Assembly: GCA_000997355.1 (NCBI GenBank)
Contig: LCBS01000010.1
Coordinates: 1 to 35,634 of the forward strand
Length of the DNA stretch: 35,634 nt
Direction: 5' to 3'
Origin: a candidate division WWE3 bacterium GW2011_GWB1_41_6
GTDB lineage: Bacteria; Patescibacteriota; WWE3; UBA101185; UBA10185
In this document: one piece after another, positions 1 to 9,984 of the stretch
Numbering within the stretch: the stretch's first letter is position 1
Layout of the letters: every line of letters begins with the position of its first letter
Notes under the pieces: model-generated
The model's database searches: none
What the model saw: the letters and a program-made list of their open reading frames with translations, nothing else
What the model was told of the DNA's origin: nothing
Translations under genes and position numbers: made by a program

Positions 1-2
1 AA

Positions 3-89
3 AATTATGTTCAAAATAAATGTCCTGGTGCAGGTTCTGTGTATGTATGGTTAGTATTAAGCCAATTAGGTCATAGTGCAAAAGATTGA
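3..89 (+). CDS. 3' end of an unidentified gene (partial)
   Basis: An open frame enters from the left edge and stops with TGA at 87-89, giving 28 residues that include CPGAGSVYVWLVLSQLGHSA. The mix of residues looks like real protein rather than random AT-rich translation. It is too short to assign to a family. No terminator follows it directly. It could be a chance open frame. Confidence 0.25.
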   Translation, partial: NYVQNKCPGAGSVYVWLVLSQLGHSAKD

Positions 90-602
90 TTTGTTCTTAA
101 GGTTAGTCTGTTAAAAGAACACAATTGAAATTAATAATTCTATTATTCAACATGATCTAATTCTTAATATGCTCAACCATAGAAGGATATTTCTTATAAT
201 TATTCTTATTCAGGTGAATCTTTGAATTGATCTTGTTATCGAATGCCTTCAATGAGCTTGTTAATTTTACGATCTTTTCTTTTACATTTTCACCATAGCT
301 TATCTCTTTTGATAAGTAAAGTTTCCAGAAAAGTACTGGCCCTGCAGTATAGTTCACTGATTGAAGCATCATGTTCATTGTCTTTTTAATGAATAATTTA
401 TCCTTTAAGCTTCCGCTTGTGACTGACTTGAAGAGTATATCTAGTGCCCTGACTCCACTTGCTGGAGTAAAACTAGCATTAGAACTTGGTTATATTAAAA
501 AAGGGAAAAAGTTTAGTTTTATGTTAAATGAAAACAGACATATGTATATTTTCATTGAACTATTCTATCAGAACCGCACTGTAGTGGTAAATAATCAGAT
601 TT
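90..602. other. AT-rich interval with no convincing gene
   Basis: About 500 bases hold no recognisable gene. Two overlapping open frames exist, 157-378 on minus (73 codons, Lys/Asn-rich) and 371-604 on plus (77 codons). Neither has a clear ribosome binding site, a family motif or a codon pattern better than chance. The minus one is slightly more plausible because it ends in a soluble-looking Lys-rich tail. This may be decayed sequence or simply an intergenic stretch at a locus boundary. Confidence 0.4.
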
Positions 603-633
603 AACAAAAGAAACCCCGCCTGCCGGCGGGGTT
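603..633 (-). terminator. Rho-independent terminator of the GlsB-like gene
   Basis: A 9-bp perfect stem (AACCCCGCC at 612-620, GGCGGGGTT at 625-633) has a 4-base loop. Read on the minus strand it is followed by a T-rich run (TCTTTTGTT), 25 bases past the stop codon at 658. On the plus strand no T-tract follows, so it points to minus. Confidence 0.8.
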
Positions 634-657
634 CCCAGTGTGCAAAAATATATATCG

Positions 658-912
658 CTAGAAGGCACGCGAAAGCGCTCTTCCAATTAGAACTAATACC
701 ACGGCACCAATCAAGGCTACCAGGATACTGTACAGGTTAAACCCTGCTACACCCGGTTGCCCGAAGAAGTCCATAACAAGACCTCCTGCCAGAGCGCCCA
801 GGACACCGAGAACGATGTCACCAACAATATTTTGTCGGCCGGCTGTTCCCATAATTAGGGAAGTAATCCAACCTACCAGTGCACCAAAAATTATAAATAA
901 TATAATATTCAC
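658..912 (-). CDS. GlsB/YeaQ/YmgE family stress-response membrane protein
   Basis: This 84-residue protein consists almost entirely of three membrane helices (about residues 2-20, 27-48, 60-80), with the short GRQN loop and glycine-rich second helix typical of the GlsB/YeaQ/YmgE (transglycosylase-associated protein) family. Members are small inner-membrane proteins induced by general stress; the molecular role is unknown. The start is GTG at 912, chosen because a strong ribosome binding site, AAGGGGGTGAT, lies just upstream. Together with the YflT-like gene at 2245-2766, which has an equally strong site, it suggests a small stress cluster. A clear terminator follows. Confidence 0.85.
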   Translation of the reverse strand: MNIILFIIFGALVGWITSLIMGTAGRQNIVGDIVLGVLGALAGGLVMDFFGQPGVAGFNLYSILVALIGAVVLVLIGRALSRAF

Positions 913-988
913 AAATTATCACCCCCTTTATGTTTTAAATAATATAACTACTGGTTTAAAGCCGAATTAGAATAATGTTAGACTCGCG

Positions 989-1022
989 TTAGAGTAGAAA
1001 CTCTAAAAATGTGTGATATTAT
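989..1022 (+). promoter_or_regulatory. Promoter with inverted repeat for the orphan DHp gene
   Basis: An extended -10 element, TGATATTAT (1014-1022), ends 6 bases before the ATG at 1029, so the transcript would start at or next to the start codon. A 7-bp inverted repeat, TTAGAGT (989-995) and ACTCTAA (1000-1006), covers the position of the -35 box, which is poor. The repeat could be an operator; that is inference. Confidence 0.5.
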
Positions 1023-1028
1023 AAACTG

Positions 1029-1259
1029 ATGAGCGACATAAACATTAAAAAGATAAGAGATTTACTTCATAATGTTAACTCCCCCATTACCACCATCATG
1101 GGTTATTCCGAACTTATACAAAGAAAATACACGGAAGGTAACATTAATGATCCGGAGAAAGTTATTGACTGGATCAAAGCGATTCATGGCGAGACACTAA
1201 GGATCAGAGACTACGTGAAAGATATATCGGAAGAAGTGTCGGAAATTAAAGAAGAATAA
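1029..1259 (+). CDS. Stand-alone histidine kinase phosphoacceptor (DHp/HisKA-like) domain
   Basis: This 76-residue protein contains an H-box like that of sensor kinases, LLHNVNSPITTIMGYSELI (residues 12-30), with candidate phospho-histidine H14, followed by a second amphipathic helix (about residues 43-70). There is no membrane segment, sensor or ATP-binding HATPase domain, so it cannot phosphorylate itself. It could act as a phosphotransfer or dimerisation partner for the regulators at 1260-1949 or 2869-3249, or as a decoy. The stop TAA abuts the stop of the OmpR-type gene on the other strand. No ribosome binding site is seen, and the -10 box lies 6 bases upstream, suggesting a leaderless mRNA. 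The histidine is followed by Asn rather than the usual Glu/Asp. Confidence 0.65.
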   Translation: MSDINIKKIRDLLHNVNSPITTIMGYSELIQRKYTEGNINDPEKVIDWIKAIHGETLRIRDYVKDISEEVSEIKEE

Positions 1260-1949
1260 TTACTCGTCTTTTGCAGAGCTATCCTTTAGAACGTATCCAA
1301 AACCTCTTACTGAGTGTATAAGTTTTTTCCTGAAACCTTTATCGACTTTTTTTCTCAAATAGCTAATGTAAACATCCACTACTCTGGTTTCTATATCGAA
1401 TGAGTTTGGCCATATTTTATTCAAAAGCGCTTCTCTTGAAAGGACTTTATCTTTGTTTACAGCAAGCGTTTCAAGAAGCTTGTATTCCTGAGGAGTGAGA
1501 TTGATGATTTTAGTGCCCCTTCTTACTTCCATGCTGTCCAGATTCATTTCGAGGTCGCCTATTTCTACTAAATTATGTTCGGGTTTGTTTTCTTTTAGTC
1601 TTGCTTTGATCCTCAATATAAGTTCTTCTGCCACGAACGGTTTAGTGATATAGTCATCGGCCCCCAGTTCGAAAGCATTTATCTTATCAGACACAGCATC
1701 TTTTCCGGTGAGGATTATAACCGGAAGTCCCGGGTAGTCTTTTTTTACATCTTTACAGACTGATTCTCCTTTGACCATTGGGAGTCCAAGGTCAAGTACT
1801 ACAAGATCGGGGTGAATGTTTTCAATGATTTCAAGCGCCTTTATACCGTCATCCAGGACCTTGACCGAATACCCCTCGCCAATTAGCAGGTCCTGAAGAT
1901 ATTTTTGAAGATTCTTGTCATCTTCAATGATAAGCAGCGTTTTATTCAC
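1260..1949 (-). CDS. OmpR/PhoB-family response regulator
   Basis: A 229-residue two-domain regulator. The receiver (residues 1-118) shows the acidic pair D10/D11, phospho-acceptor D53 in VVLDLGLP, T81 and K103 in ITKPF. The C-terminal winged helix (about 125-225) has the OmpR pattern: LTPQEYKLLETL, then VDVYISYLRKKV and the RGFGYVL wing. It would bind DNA once phosphorylated. No complete histidine kinase is present in the window; the only kinase-like partner is the orphan DHp protein in the convergent gene. The start is GTG at 1949; an extended -10 (TGTTATAAT) ends 8 bases before it and no ribosome binding site is visible. Confidence 0.92.
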   Translation of the reverse strand: MNKTLLIIEDDKNLQKYLQDLLIGEGYSVKVLDDGIKALEIIENIHPDLVVLDLGLPMVKGESVCKDVKKDYPGLPVIILTGKDAVSDKINAFELGADDYITKPFVAEELILRIKARLKENKPEHNLVEIGDLEMNLDSMEVRRGTKIINLTPQEYKLLETLAVNKDKVLSREALLNKIWPNSFDIETRVVDVYISYLRKKVDKGFRKKLIHSVRGFGYVLKDSSAKDE

Positions 1950-1957
1950 GGTTAGAT

Positions 1958-1966
1958 ATTATAACA
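1958..1966 (-). promoter_or_regulatory. Extended -10 promoter of the OmpR-type regulator
   Basis: On the minus strand TGTTATAAT is a perfect TGnTATAAT extended -10. It ends 8 bases before the GTG start, so the mRNA would have no or almost no 5' leader. The best -35 candidate, TTGAAT, is spaced at only 15 bases, which is tolerable for an extended -10 promoter. Confidence 0.55.
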
Positions 1967-1997
1967 AATTGCCTGTTTATTCAATTATCGCCCCACA

Positions 1998-2031
1998 AAA
2001 TTACAGACGACATTTCTGCCGTCCGTAATTT
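1998..2031 (-). repeat. Long hairpin upstream of the response regulator
   Basis: Arms at 1998-2012 and 2017-2031 form a stem of about 15 bp with a 4-base loop. On the minus strand the two imperfect positions become G-U pairs; on the plus strand they are A-C mismatches. If it is an RNA structure it is therefore on the minus strand. No T-tract follows. It lies upstream of the likely promoter at 1958-1966, so it is not obviously part of that leader. Confidence 0.5.
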
Positions 2032-2184
2032 GCCGCTCCGATTTTTTATTCAGTTTTTAAGTTTTCCTGCCTCTCTTTCCCCTGTCCGGTGAGTCTCACC
2101 TCCTATTGATATTTTTATATTACTTTCTTATGGTTAGATTAATATGTGAGAAACGTTAAAAATGTGTAAAAGAATTTAAAGTAT
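2032..2184. other. Gene-free interval with orphan Shine-Dalgarno-like palindrome
   Basis: No open frame is supported here. On the minus strand a consensus AGGAGG sits inside a palindrome, GGTGAGACTCACC (2088-2100), but no start codon follows at a useful distance. Together with the hairpin at 1998-2031 this makes a structured, non-coding stretch of about 200 bases; its role is unknown. Confidence 0.35.
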
Positions 2185-2218
2185 AAAAAGACCCCGGATT
2201 AATCTCCGGGGTCTTTTT
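2185..2218 (-). terminator. Terminator of the YflT-like gene (bidirectional)
   Basis: A strong stem (AAAAAGACCCCGG at 2185-2197 paired with CCGGGGTCTTTTT at 2206-2218) has an 8-base loop. It lies 27 bases past the stop of the minus-strand gene at 2245. A/T runs on both sides would let it work in both directions. Confidence 0.85.
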
Positions 2219-2244
2219 CTTCTATCCTGCTTGTCCCCCGAACC

Positions 2245-2766
2245 TTATACGTTAGCGTCCGTCGCAGTAACATACGTGGCTCCGTGATCTTCAAAAACAT
2301 CCCGGATATCTTCCTCCTCATTAGCTGCAGGTAGTACCATAACAAAAACGTCACCGGCTTTTATCCTTTCCTCATAAAGCTTAGCCTGGACCTCATCAAA
2401 TCCTATCTCTTTAAAGGCTGATATCAAACCCCCCGCTAAGGCACCTGTTAGTGCTCCGGTAGCTGTAGTAGCTGCTGCTCCGGTAAGTCCGAATGCTGCT
2501 GCAATAGGTCCACCGATAAATAAGCCTCCGATCCCGGGTATGGCAAGTACGCCTATCCCTGTCAGAAGACCAACCACACCTCCGAGAATCCCTCCGGTTT
2601 TCATCCCTGCCTTGACACGCTCCGAGCTATCACGTTCGATTTTCACACTCTCATCATTCGTAATGATCGATACATCGGATTCTGTGTATCCCATATCGCT
2701 TAGGTCTCTTAATGCATTGTTTGCATCATCTACGCTCTCGAAAAGTCCCGTTATAGCTTTTTTCAT
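2245..2766 (-). CDS. YflT-like general stress protein with glycine-zipper membrane segment
   Basis: The 173-residue protein starts with a small alpha/beta domain (residues 1-55; MKKAITGLFESVDDANNALR) resembling the N-terminal domain of YflT/general stress protein 17M. A long Gly/Ala-rich hydrophobic region follows (about 70-130), likely inserting in the membrane or forming glycine-zipper helices, then a C-terminal alpha/beta segment ending in an acidic tail. The start at 2766 is chosen over upstream ATGs because GGAGGTGATTAAT directly precedes it. Function within the family is not established beyond stress induction. Confidence 0.75.
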   Translation of the reverse strand: MKKAITGLFESVDDANNALRDLSDMGYTESDVSIITNDESVKIERDSSERVKAGMKTGGILGGVVGLLTGIGVLAIPGIGGLFIGGPIAAAFGLTGAAATTATGALTGALAGGLISAFKEIGFDEVQAKLYEERIKAGDVFVMVLPAANEEEDIRDVFEDHGATYVTATDANV

Positions 2767-2868
2767 ATTAATCACCTCCAGTCTATAAGTGGTTACAATT
2801 CGCATTATGGTATCAACCAAGTTTTACGGGTAAATTGGATTATTGTAAGAAAACTGTAAATCAGTATT

Positions 2869-3249
2869 TTACAACTGACGACCGACCTCTTCCATCAGTG
2901 TATTAATATCGAACGGTTTTTTTATATAAGAATCAGCATGACTTTCAATGACATCTATTTCAAGCTGACTGCTTGCTGACATCAGTATGACCGGGATCTT
3001 GTGTGTGCCATTATTTGCTTTAAGTTCTTTGCATATAACCCTTCCGTCGTCACCGGACAAAAAGATATCCAGTAATATTACATCAGGTCTATTATGTTTG
3101 AGATATTCTATGAACGCTGCAGCGTGATTGAAGCTGACGGCCTGGTAACCTTCTTCTTCGATAATTATCCTGATCGCTTCAAGGATGGCGTCGTCATCAT
3201 CAATAATGCATACTTTTTTTACGTCTGTTATTACCTCACTACTACACAT
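2869..3249 (-). CDS. CheY-like single-domain response regulator
   Basis: A 126-residue receiver domain without an output domain. Acidic pocket D17/D18, phospho-acceptor D61 in VILLDIFLSG, S91 in PVILMSAS and K111 in YIKKPFD are all present, so it should be phosphorylated. Stand-alone receivers work by protein contact, for example in phosphorelays or motility control. Given the nearby orphan DHp protein and the large pilus locus, a role in controlling pili or a relay is possible but not shown. No ribosome binding site is seen before the ATG. Confidence 0.88.
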   Translation of the reverse strand: MCSSEVITDVKKVCIIDDDDAILEAIRIIIEEEGYQAVSFNHAAAFIEYLKHNRPDVILLDIFLSGDDGRVICKELKANNGTHKIPVILMSASSQLEIDVIESHADSYIKKPFDINTLMEEVGRQL

Positions 3250-3339
3250 AATGTTTTAAGTATCCGCCCGGTAAATCAATAAATGCAAAGAAAAGGTATA
3301 AGTAAGAGGTTAATGCATTTAGGGTATTAGTCTTCATTC

Positions 3340-3438
3340 TTATCTAATTCCCATTTCCTTCACTAACAAGCCGTTTTTATTTATCAAATCTTTTTTTATG
3401 ATGGGATTGTTATCAGTATAGGGACTTTGTCCGTTCAT
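3340..3438 (-). CDS. Possible 32-residue small protein
   Basis: ATG at 3438 is preceded by GGAG at a good distance (8 bases) and the frame runs 32 codons to TAA at 3340. It begins MNGQSPYTDNNPIIKKD and is polar throughout, with no membrane segment. It sits in the otherwise empty 280 bases between the CheY-like gene and the pilin. There is no family match I recognise; the ribosome binding site is the only support. Confidence 0.25.
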   Translation of the reverse strand: MNGQSPYTDNNPIIKKDLINKNGLLVKEMGIR

Positions 3439-3529
3439 ACAAATTCTCCGAAAATCGAATACATAGAAGATATTCCATTATAAACGTTAAAGGAATATTA
3501 AAAACAGTCAAAGAATATGTAAGAAAAGA

Positions 3530-4036
3530 CTAGTGAAGTTCAAGATCCCATCCCCTCTCATAGACCTCATCGTCGTTTCCCCCATCCTTTGCCGAGTTGA
3601 TAAAATACTTTTCCGATTCGAAACGGGCGTTTATTTCAAACCTGATTCCGTCCGAATAGTACTCGAACCTGTACTCATCCCGGTTAGACGGGTCTTCGGG
3701 AAGAATTGGGATGGTGTCTTTGAGCCCCCTGCCCGAGTTGTTTTCGAACTTTATCCATCCTGTACCGTCTACTGCTGTTGTTCCGGTGACACTGTCGCAG
3801 GTAGTACAACTTCCCGTATCCGTTAGTCTTATCACATTATCCGCTACTGCGGAAGAAATGGCTGTCTGGATACTCATGATCTCACTAATCCTACGCGCAT
3901 CGCGTGCCTGAGCGAGGTATTCCTGATAATTAACTACCGTAAGAAGTATACCTGCTAATATTCCTATCAATCCTATAACAAGTACGAGTTCTATAAGGGT
4001 GAAGCCTGCAGCTTCCTTTTGTTTTTTGGGCAGCAT
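3530..4036 (-). CDS. Type IV pilin-like protein, isolated from the main array
   Basis: A 168-residue prepilin. The leader ends at G11, followed by FTLIEL with E5 and a hydrophobic helix to about residue 33. The globular part has a CTTC pair (residues about 77-80) and a C-terminal motif DGGNDDEVYERGWDL. Both features recur in the pilin at 12345, so the two are paralogues even though this one lies on the other strand, 4 kb before pilB. It would be cleaved by PilD and assembled in the pilus. No ribosome binding site is visible; a good promoter ends 7 bases upstream. Confidence 0.9.
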   Translation of the reverse strand: MLPKKQKEAAGFTLIELVLVIGLIGILAGILLTVVNYQEYLAQARDARRISEIMSIQTAISSAVADNVIRLTDTGSCTTCDSVTGTTAVDGTGWIKFENNSGRGLKDTIPILPEDPSNRDEYRFEYYSDGIRFEINARFESEKYFINSAKDGGNDDEVYERGWDLELH

Positions 4037-4043
4037 TGCTGTA

Positions 4044-4073
4044 ATTATATGAATAATAACGTAAGAAATGCAA
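4044..4073 (-). promoter_or_regulatory. Promoter of the isolated pilin gene, leaderless layout
   Basis: On the minus strand the -35 is TTGCAT (4068-4073) and the -10 is a perfect TATAAT (4044-4049), with an 18-base spacer. Only 7 bases separate the -10 from the ATG at 4036, so transcription should begin at or beside the start codon. Confidence 0.65.
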
Positions 4074-4096
4074 TATCGGTGTAAGAAGTGTAAATG

Positions 4097-7340
<3,244 letters not shown>

Positions 7341-7346
7341 CTATTG

Positions 7347-7375
7347 ATTTTATACTATATAGGGAGATGTATCAA
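7347..7375 (-). promoter_or_regulatory. gyrB promoter, near-leaderless
   Basis: On the minus strand TTGATA (7370-7375), a 17-base spacer and TAAAAT (7347-7352) precede the gyrB ATG by 9 bases. The predicted leader would be 2-3 bases. No Shine-Dalgarno motif is present between them. Confidence 0.55.
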
Positions 7376-7422
7376 GTAGCTGTATATGTCGTCATAAAGG
7401 GAAATAATACCTCTATAAAGCG

Positions 7423-8088
7423 CTAAGAATTACCTGAATTAGTTGCCAAATACTCCAAAGCAAGGCGCGTACTGACATTGGTTGTTTCAAGATCTTTTAT
7501 TACTTTTAACAGGATTTTTATACTCTTTGCCCGTGACGGTTCCTCTGGCAATTTGAACCTTTCATCAGCTGTCATTTGTTCAAGTTTATCTATAATAGTA
7601 TCTTTCTCATCTTTTGCGGTTTCTTCAGCCCAGGCCAGTCTTTCGCCAATTGTCATTTCAAAGATATCCCGGACACCGCTTTTTTTAACACTATCCCCTA
7701 CCCTACCCTCTTTGGTCTGTGGAGAAATCTTTTGGCAACGGGAAATAACCGTAGGCAGTAACGTGTTCTCGGTTTTAGCCGAAAGGAGTATGACAGCGTA
7801 CGCAGGAGGCTCCTCCAGAAGTTTTAATAAGGCATTTTGGCCGTCGGCTGTGAGCTTATCTGCGTTATGAATGACAATAGCCTTATTATCACCCGAATAT
7901 GGTTTTTTGTTTATAAAAATAATAGCCTCACGGACCTGTTCTATCCCGATAGACTTTTTACCCTCCGGAACCGTCAACTTCAGCACATCGGTACTATCCT
8001 CATTTAGATCTAGTATCTGCAGACAGTTACCGATCTCACTTGTCCGTTCGTTACTATTTCCTCCATAGATTAAAACTGCCCCATGCAT
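7423..8088 (-). CDS. holB: DNA polymerase III delta prime subunit
   Basis: A 221-residue clamp-loader protein starting MHGAVLIYGGN. The nucleotide-binding loop is degenerate (GGNSNERTSE), as in delta prime subunits, but the downstream features are intact: VIHNADKLTADGQNALLKLLEEPP, then the sensor motif SRCQKI. It is shorter than typical delta prime (about 330), mainly at the C-terminus, so the collar domain is reduced. The frame can be extended to TTG at 8106, but I chose ATG 8088 because TATAAT ends 6 bases before it, matching other genes here. It is divergent from pilB and lies 85 bases upstream of gyrB. Confidence 0.85.
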   Translation of the reverse strand: MHGAVLIYGGNSNERTSEIGNCLQILDLNEDSTDVLKLTVPEGKKSIGIEQVREAIIFINKKPYSGDNKAIVIHNADKLTADGQNALLKLLEEPPAYAVILLSAKTENTLLPTVISRCQKISPQTKEGRVGDSVKKSGVRDIFEMTIGERLAWAEETAKDEKDTIIDKLEQMTADERFKLPEEPSRAKSIKILLKVIKDLETTNVSTRLALEYLATNSGNS

Positions 8089-8094
8089 AAGAGG

Positions 8095-8100
8095 ATTATA
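8095..8100 (-). promoter_or_regulatory. -10 box of holB, leaderless layout
   Basis: A perfect TATAAT on the minus strand ends 6 bases before the ATG at 8088. No good -35 box is seen at 16-18 bases. If used, the upstream TTG and ATG codons at 8106 and 8103 would not be transcribed. Confidence 0.4.
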
Positions 8101-8127
8101 CATCAACTAACTATTCCATCTTCCGAG

Positions 8128-8157
8128 TTGACTTATCTTCTGCTATGATTTTAATAT
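8128..8157 (+). promoter_or_regulatory. Promoter of the pilB-pilT-pilC operon
   Basis: TTGACT (8128-8133), an 18-base spacer and TAATAT (8152-8157) lie 12 bases before the GTG start at 8170. The leader would be about 5 bases and carries no ribosome binding site. Confidence 0.5.
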
Positions 8158-8169
8158 CACTTATTATAA

Positions 8170-9942
8170 GTGGCACTGCCTATGTTCAAGACAGACACAA
8201 TAAAAGGAATAGAAGAAGTTTTATACGATAAAAAGCTTATTACCTCAGACCAGCTTTCAGCTATAAAGTTCGAACATGTAAATACAGGCAAGAGTATAGA
8301 AAGCATTATCAAGGAACGAGGATACGTCAGTAACGAAGACTATACAAAAGCCATGGGTGAATCCTATGGAATTGACTATACGGATTTGATTGGATTACAG
8401 ATCCCTCCCGAGCTTCTCGAACTTGTTCCTATGGCAGTAGCCAAGCAATACAATGTTGTGCCGTTTGCCCAAGAAGGAAACACCCTTTCCCTTGCCATGC
8501 TGGATCCAATGGACCTGCAGACAATTGAATTTATTGAGCGAAAAACAGGCTTGAAGGTTCATCCTTTCATAACTGCCGCTAAAGCTATCGAAAGAGTTTT
8601 GGAAGAGCAAAAGGGTAAGGCTATCGGCGAGGAGATCAGTGCGGCTTTAGAAGAAATCAATTCGACCACTTTAAAAATTGAAGAGAATGCCGGTGAGCTA
8701 ACCGACGCGACTTTGCGTGACGCACCTATCGCACGAATCGTTGGAATGATCATGGAAACTGCTGTTAAAACTGCGGCTTCAGATGTTCATATAGAACCTA
8801 ATGAGGATGCGTCCAGATTAAGATACCGTGTGGACGGTATTTTGGAAGAAAAAAGAAGGATACCAAAGGAAATGCATGACTCTATTATTGCCCGTATTAA
8901 AATCCTTGCGAAAATGAAGATTGACGAAAAAAGGATTCCTCAGGACGGAAGGTTCAAAGTTCAAGTGGGTAATACCCAGACTGACCTGAGAGTTTCGACA
9001 CTTCCTACCATTTACGGCGAGAAAGTTGTTATCCGTTTACTAAAGGAAGAGGGTCAGGTGTTCACGTTCAAAGACTTGGGAATGCGCGGGCTTTCACTTA
9101 AGCGATTGGAAGAGGCTATCCTTAGACCTAACGGAATGACCTTGGTTACGGGGCCTACAGGATCAGGAAAGACTGTTACTTTGGCGTCAGCTTTGAATAA
9201 ACTTAATACGGTACGCGTGAACATCGTAACACTCGAAGATCCTGTTGAAATCCGTGTTCCGGGAGTTAACCAGGTTCAGATAAATCCGCAGGCAGGTTTA
9301 ACCTTTGCGAATGGTTTACGCTCTTTCTTAAGACAAGACCCTAACATTATCATGGTCGGTGAGGTCAGGGACGGTGAAACTGCTGAACTTGCTATACATG
9401 CAGCTCTTACCGGTCACTTGGTTCTGTCAACTTTGCACACGAACTCCTCGTCAGGCGCTCTTCCCAGAATGCTTGATATGGGTGTGGAAAATTTCCTGCT
9501 TGCCTCTACTGTTAATGTCGTTGTGGCCCAACGTCTTGTCCGAAAAGTTTGTGAACATTGCAAAACGGAATATGAGCCTCCCAAAGAAGTTCAGGAGGAC
9601 ATGGAAAGGGTTTTATCCGGTATTGCAAAATCTACGGTATTAATGAATAAAGATGTAGACATTGTAAAATCTCTCAAAAGCGTGGAGACTAACAAGATAA
9701 AATTCGCAAAAGGTTCCGGATGTGATAAGTGCAACAGCACTGGTTATAAAGGAAGGTTGGGAATCTTCGAAGTTCTTGAAGTAACGGACAAAGTTGCCCA
9801 TCTGACGCTGGATAACAGCCCTGCGAGTAAAATAGAGGCTGTTGCAGTCGAGGAAGGAATGATAACATTATTACAAGATGGTTATCTTAGAGTACTTGAG
9901 GGTGTGACCACACTTGAAGAAGTTATGAGGGTAGCCAAATAG
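8170..9942 (+). CDS. pilB: Type IV pilus extension ATPase PilB
   Basis: A 590-residue GspE/PilB-type ATPase powering pilus assembly at the cytoplasmic face. Residues 1-150 are the N-terminal MshEN/GspE-N type domain. The ATPase core holds Walker A GPTGSGKT (about residue 327), Walker B region IIMVGEVRD (about 395) and the His box GHLVLSTLHTN. A zinc-binding C4 module (CEHC about 461, CDKC about 518) marks it as PilB rather than PilT. The start may be GTG 8170 or ATG 8182; neither has a ribosome binding site. It is first in a run with pilT and pilC. Confidence 0.96.
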   Translation: MALPMFKTDTIKGIEEVLYDKKLITSDQLSAIKFEHVNTGKSIESIIKERGYVSNEDYTKAMGESYGIDYTDLIGLQIPPELLELVPMAVAKQYNVVPFAQEGNTLSLAMLDPMDLQTIEFIERKTGLKVHPFITAAKAIERVLEEQKGKAIGEEISAALEEINSTTLKIEENAGELTDATLRDAPIARIVGMIMETAVKTAASDVHIEPNEDASRLRYRVDGILEEKRRIPKEMHDSIIARIKILAKMKIDEKRIPQDGRFKVQVGNTQTDLRVSTLPTIYGEKVVIRLLKEEGQVFTFKDLGMRGLSLKRLEEAILRPNGMTLVTGPTGSGKTVTLASALNKLNTVRVNIVTLEDPVEIRVPGVNQVQINPQAGLTFANGLRSFLRQDPNIIMVGEVRDGETAELAIHAALTGHLVLSTLHTNSSSGALPRMLDMGVENFLLASTVNVVVAQRLVRKVCEHCKTEYEPPKEVQEDMERVLSGIAKSTVLMNKDVDIVKSLKSVETNKIKFAKGSGCDKCNSTGYKGRLGIFEVLEVTDKVAHLTLDNSPASKIEAVAVEEGMITLLQDGYLRVLEGVTTLEEVMRVAK

Positions 9943-9984
9943 AAAGGGACGCCGGTGCGTCTTTGAAAAAAGGAAAAAACTGCT

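Noticed and set aside
157-604. Two overlapping ORFs on opposite strands near the left edge
   Set aside because: No ribosome binding site, family motif or convincing composition; reported only as an unresolved interval.
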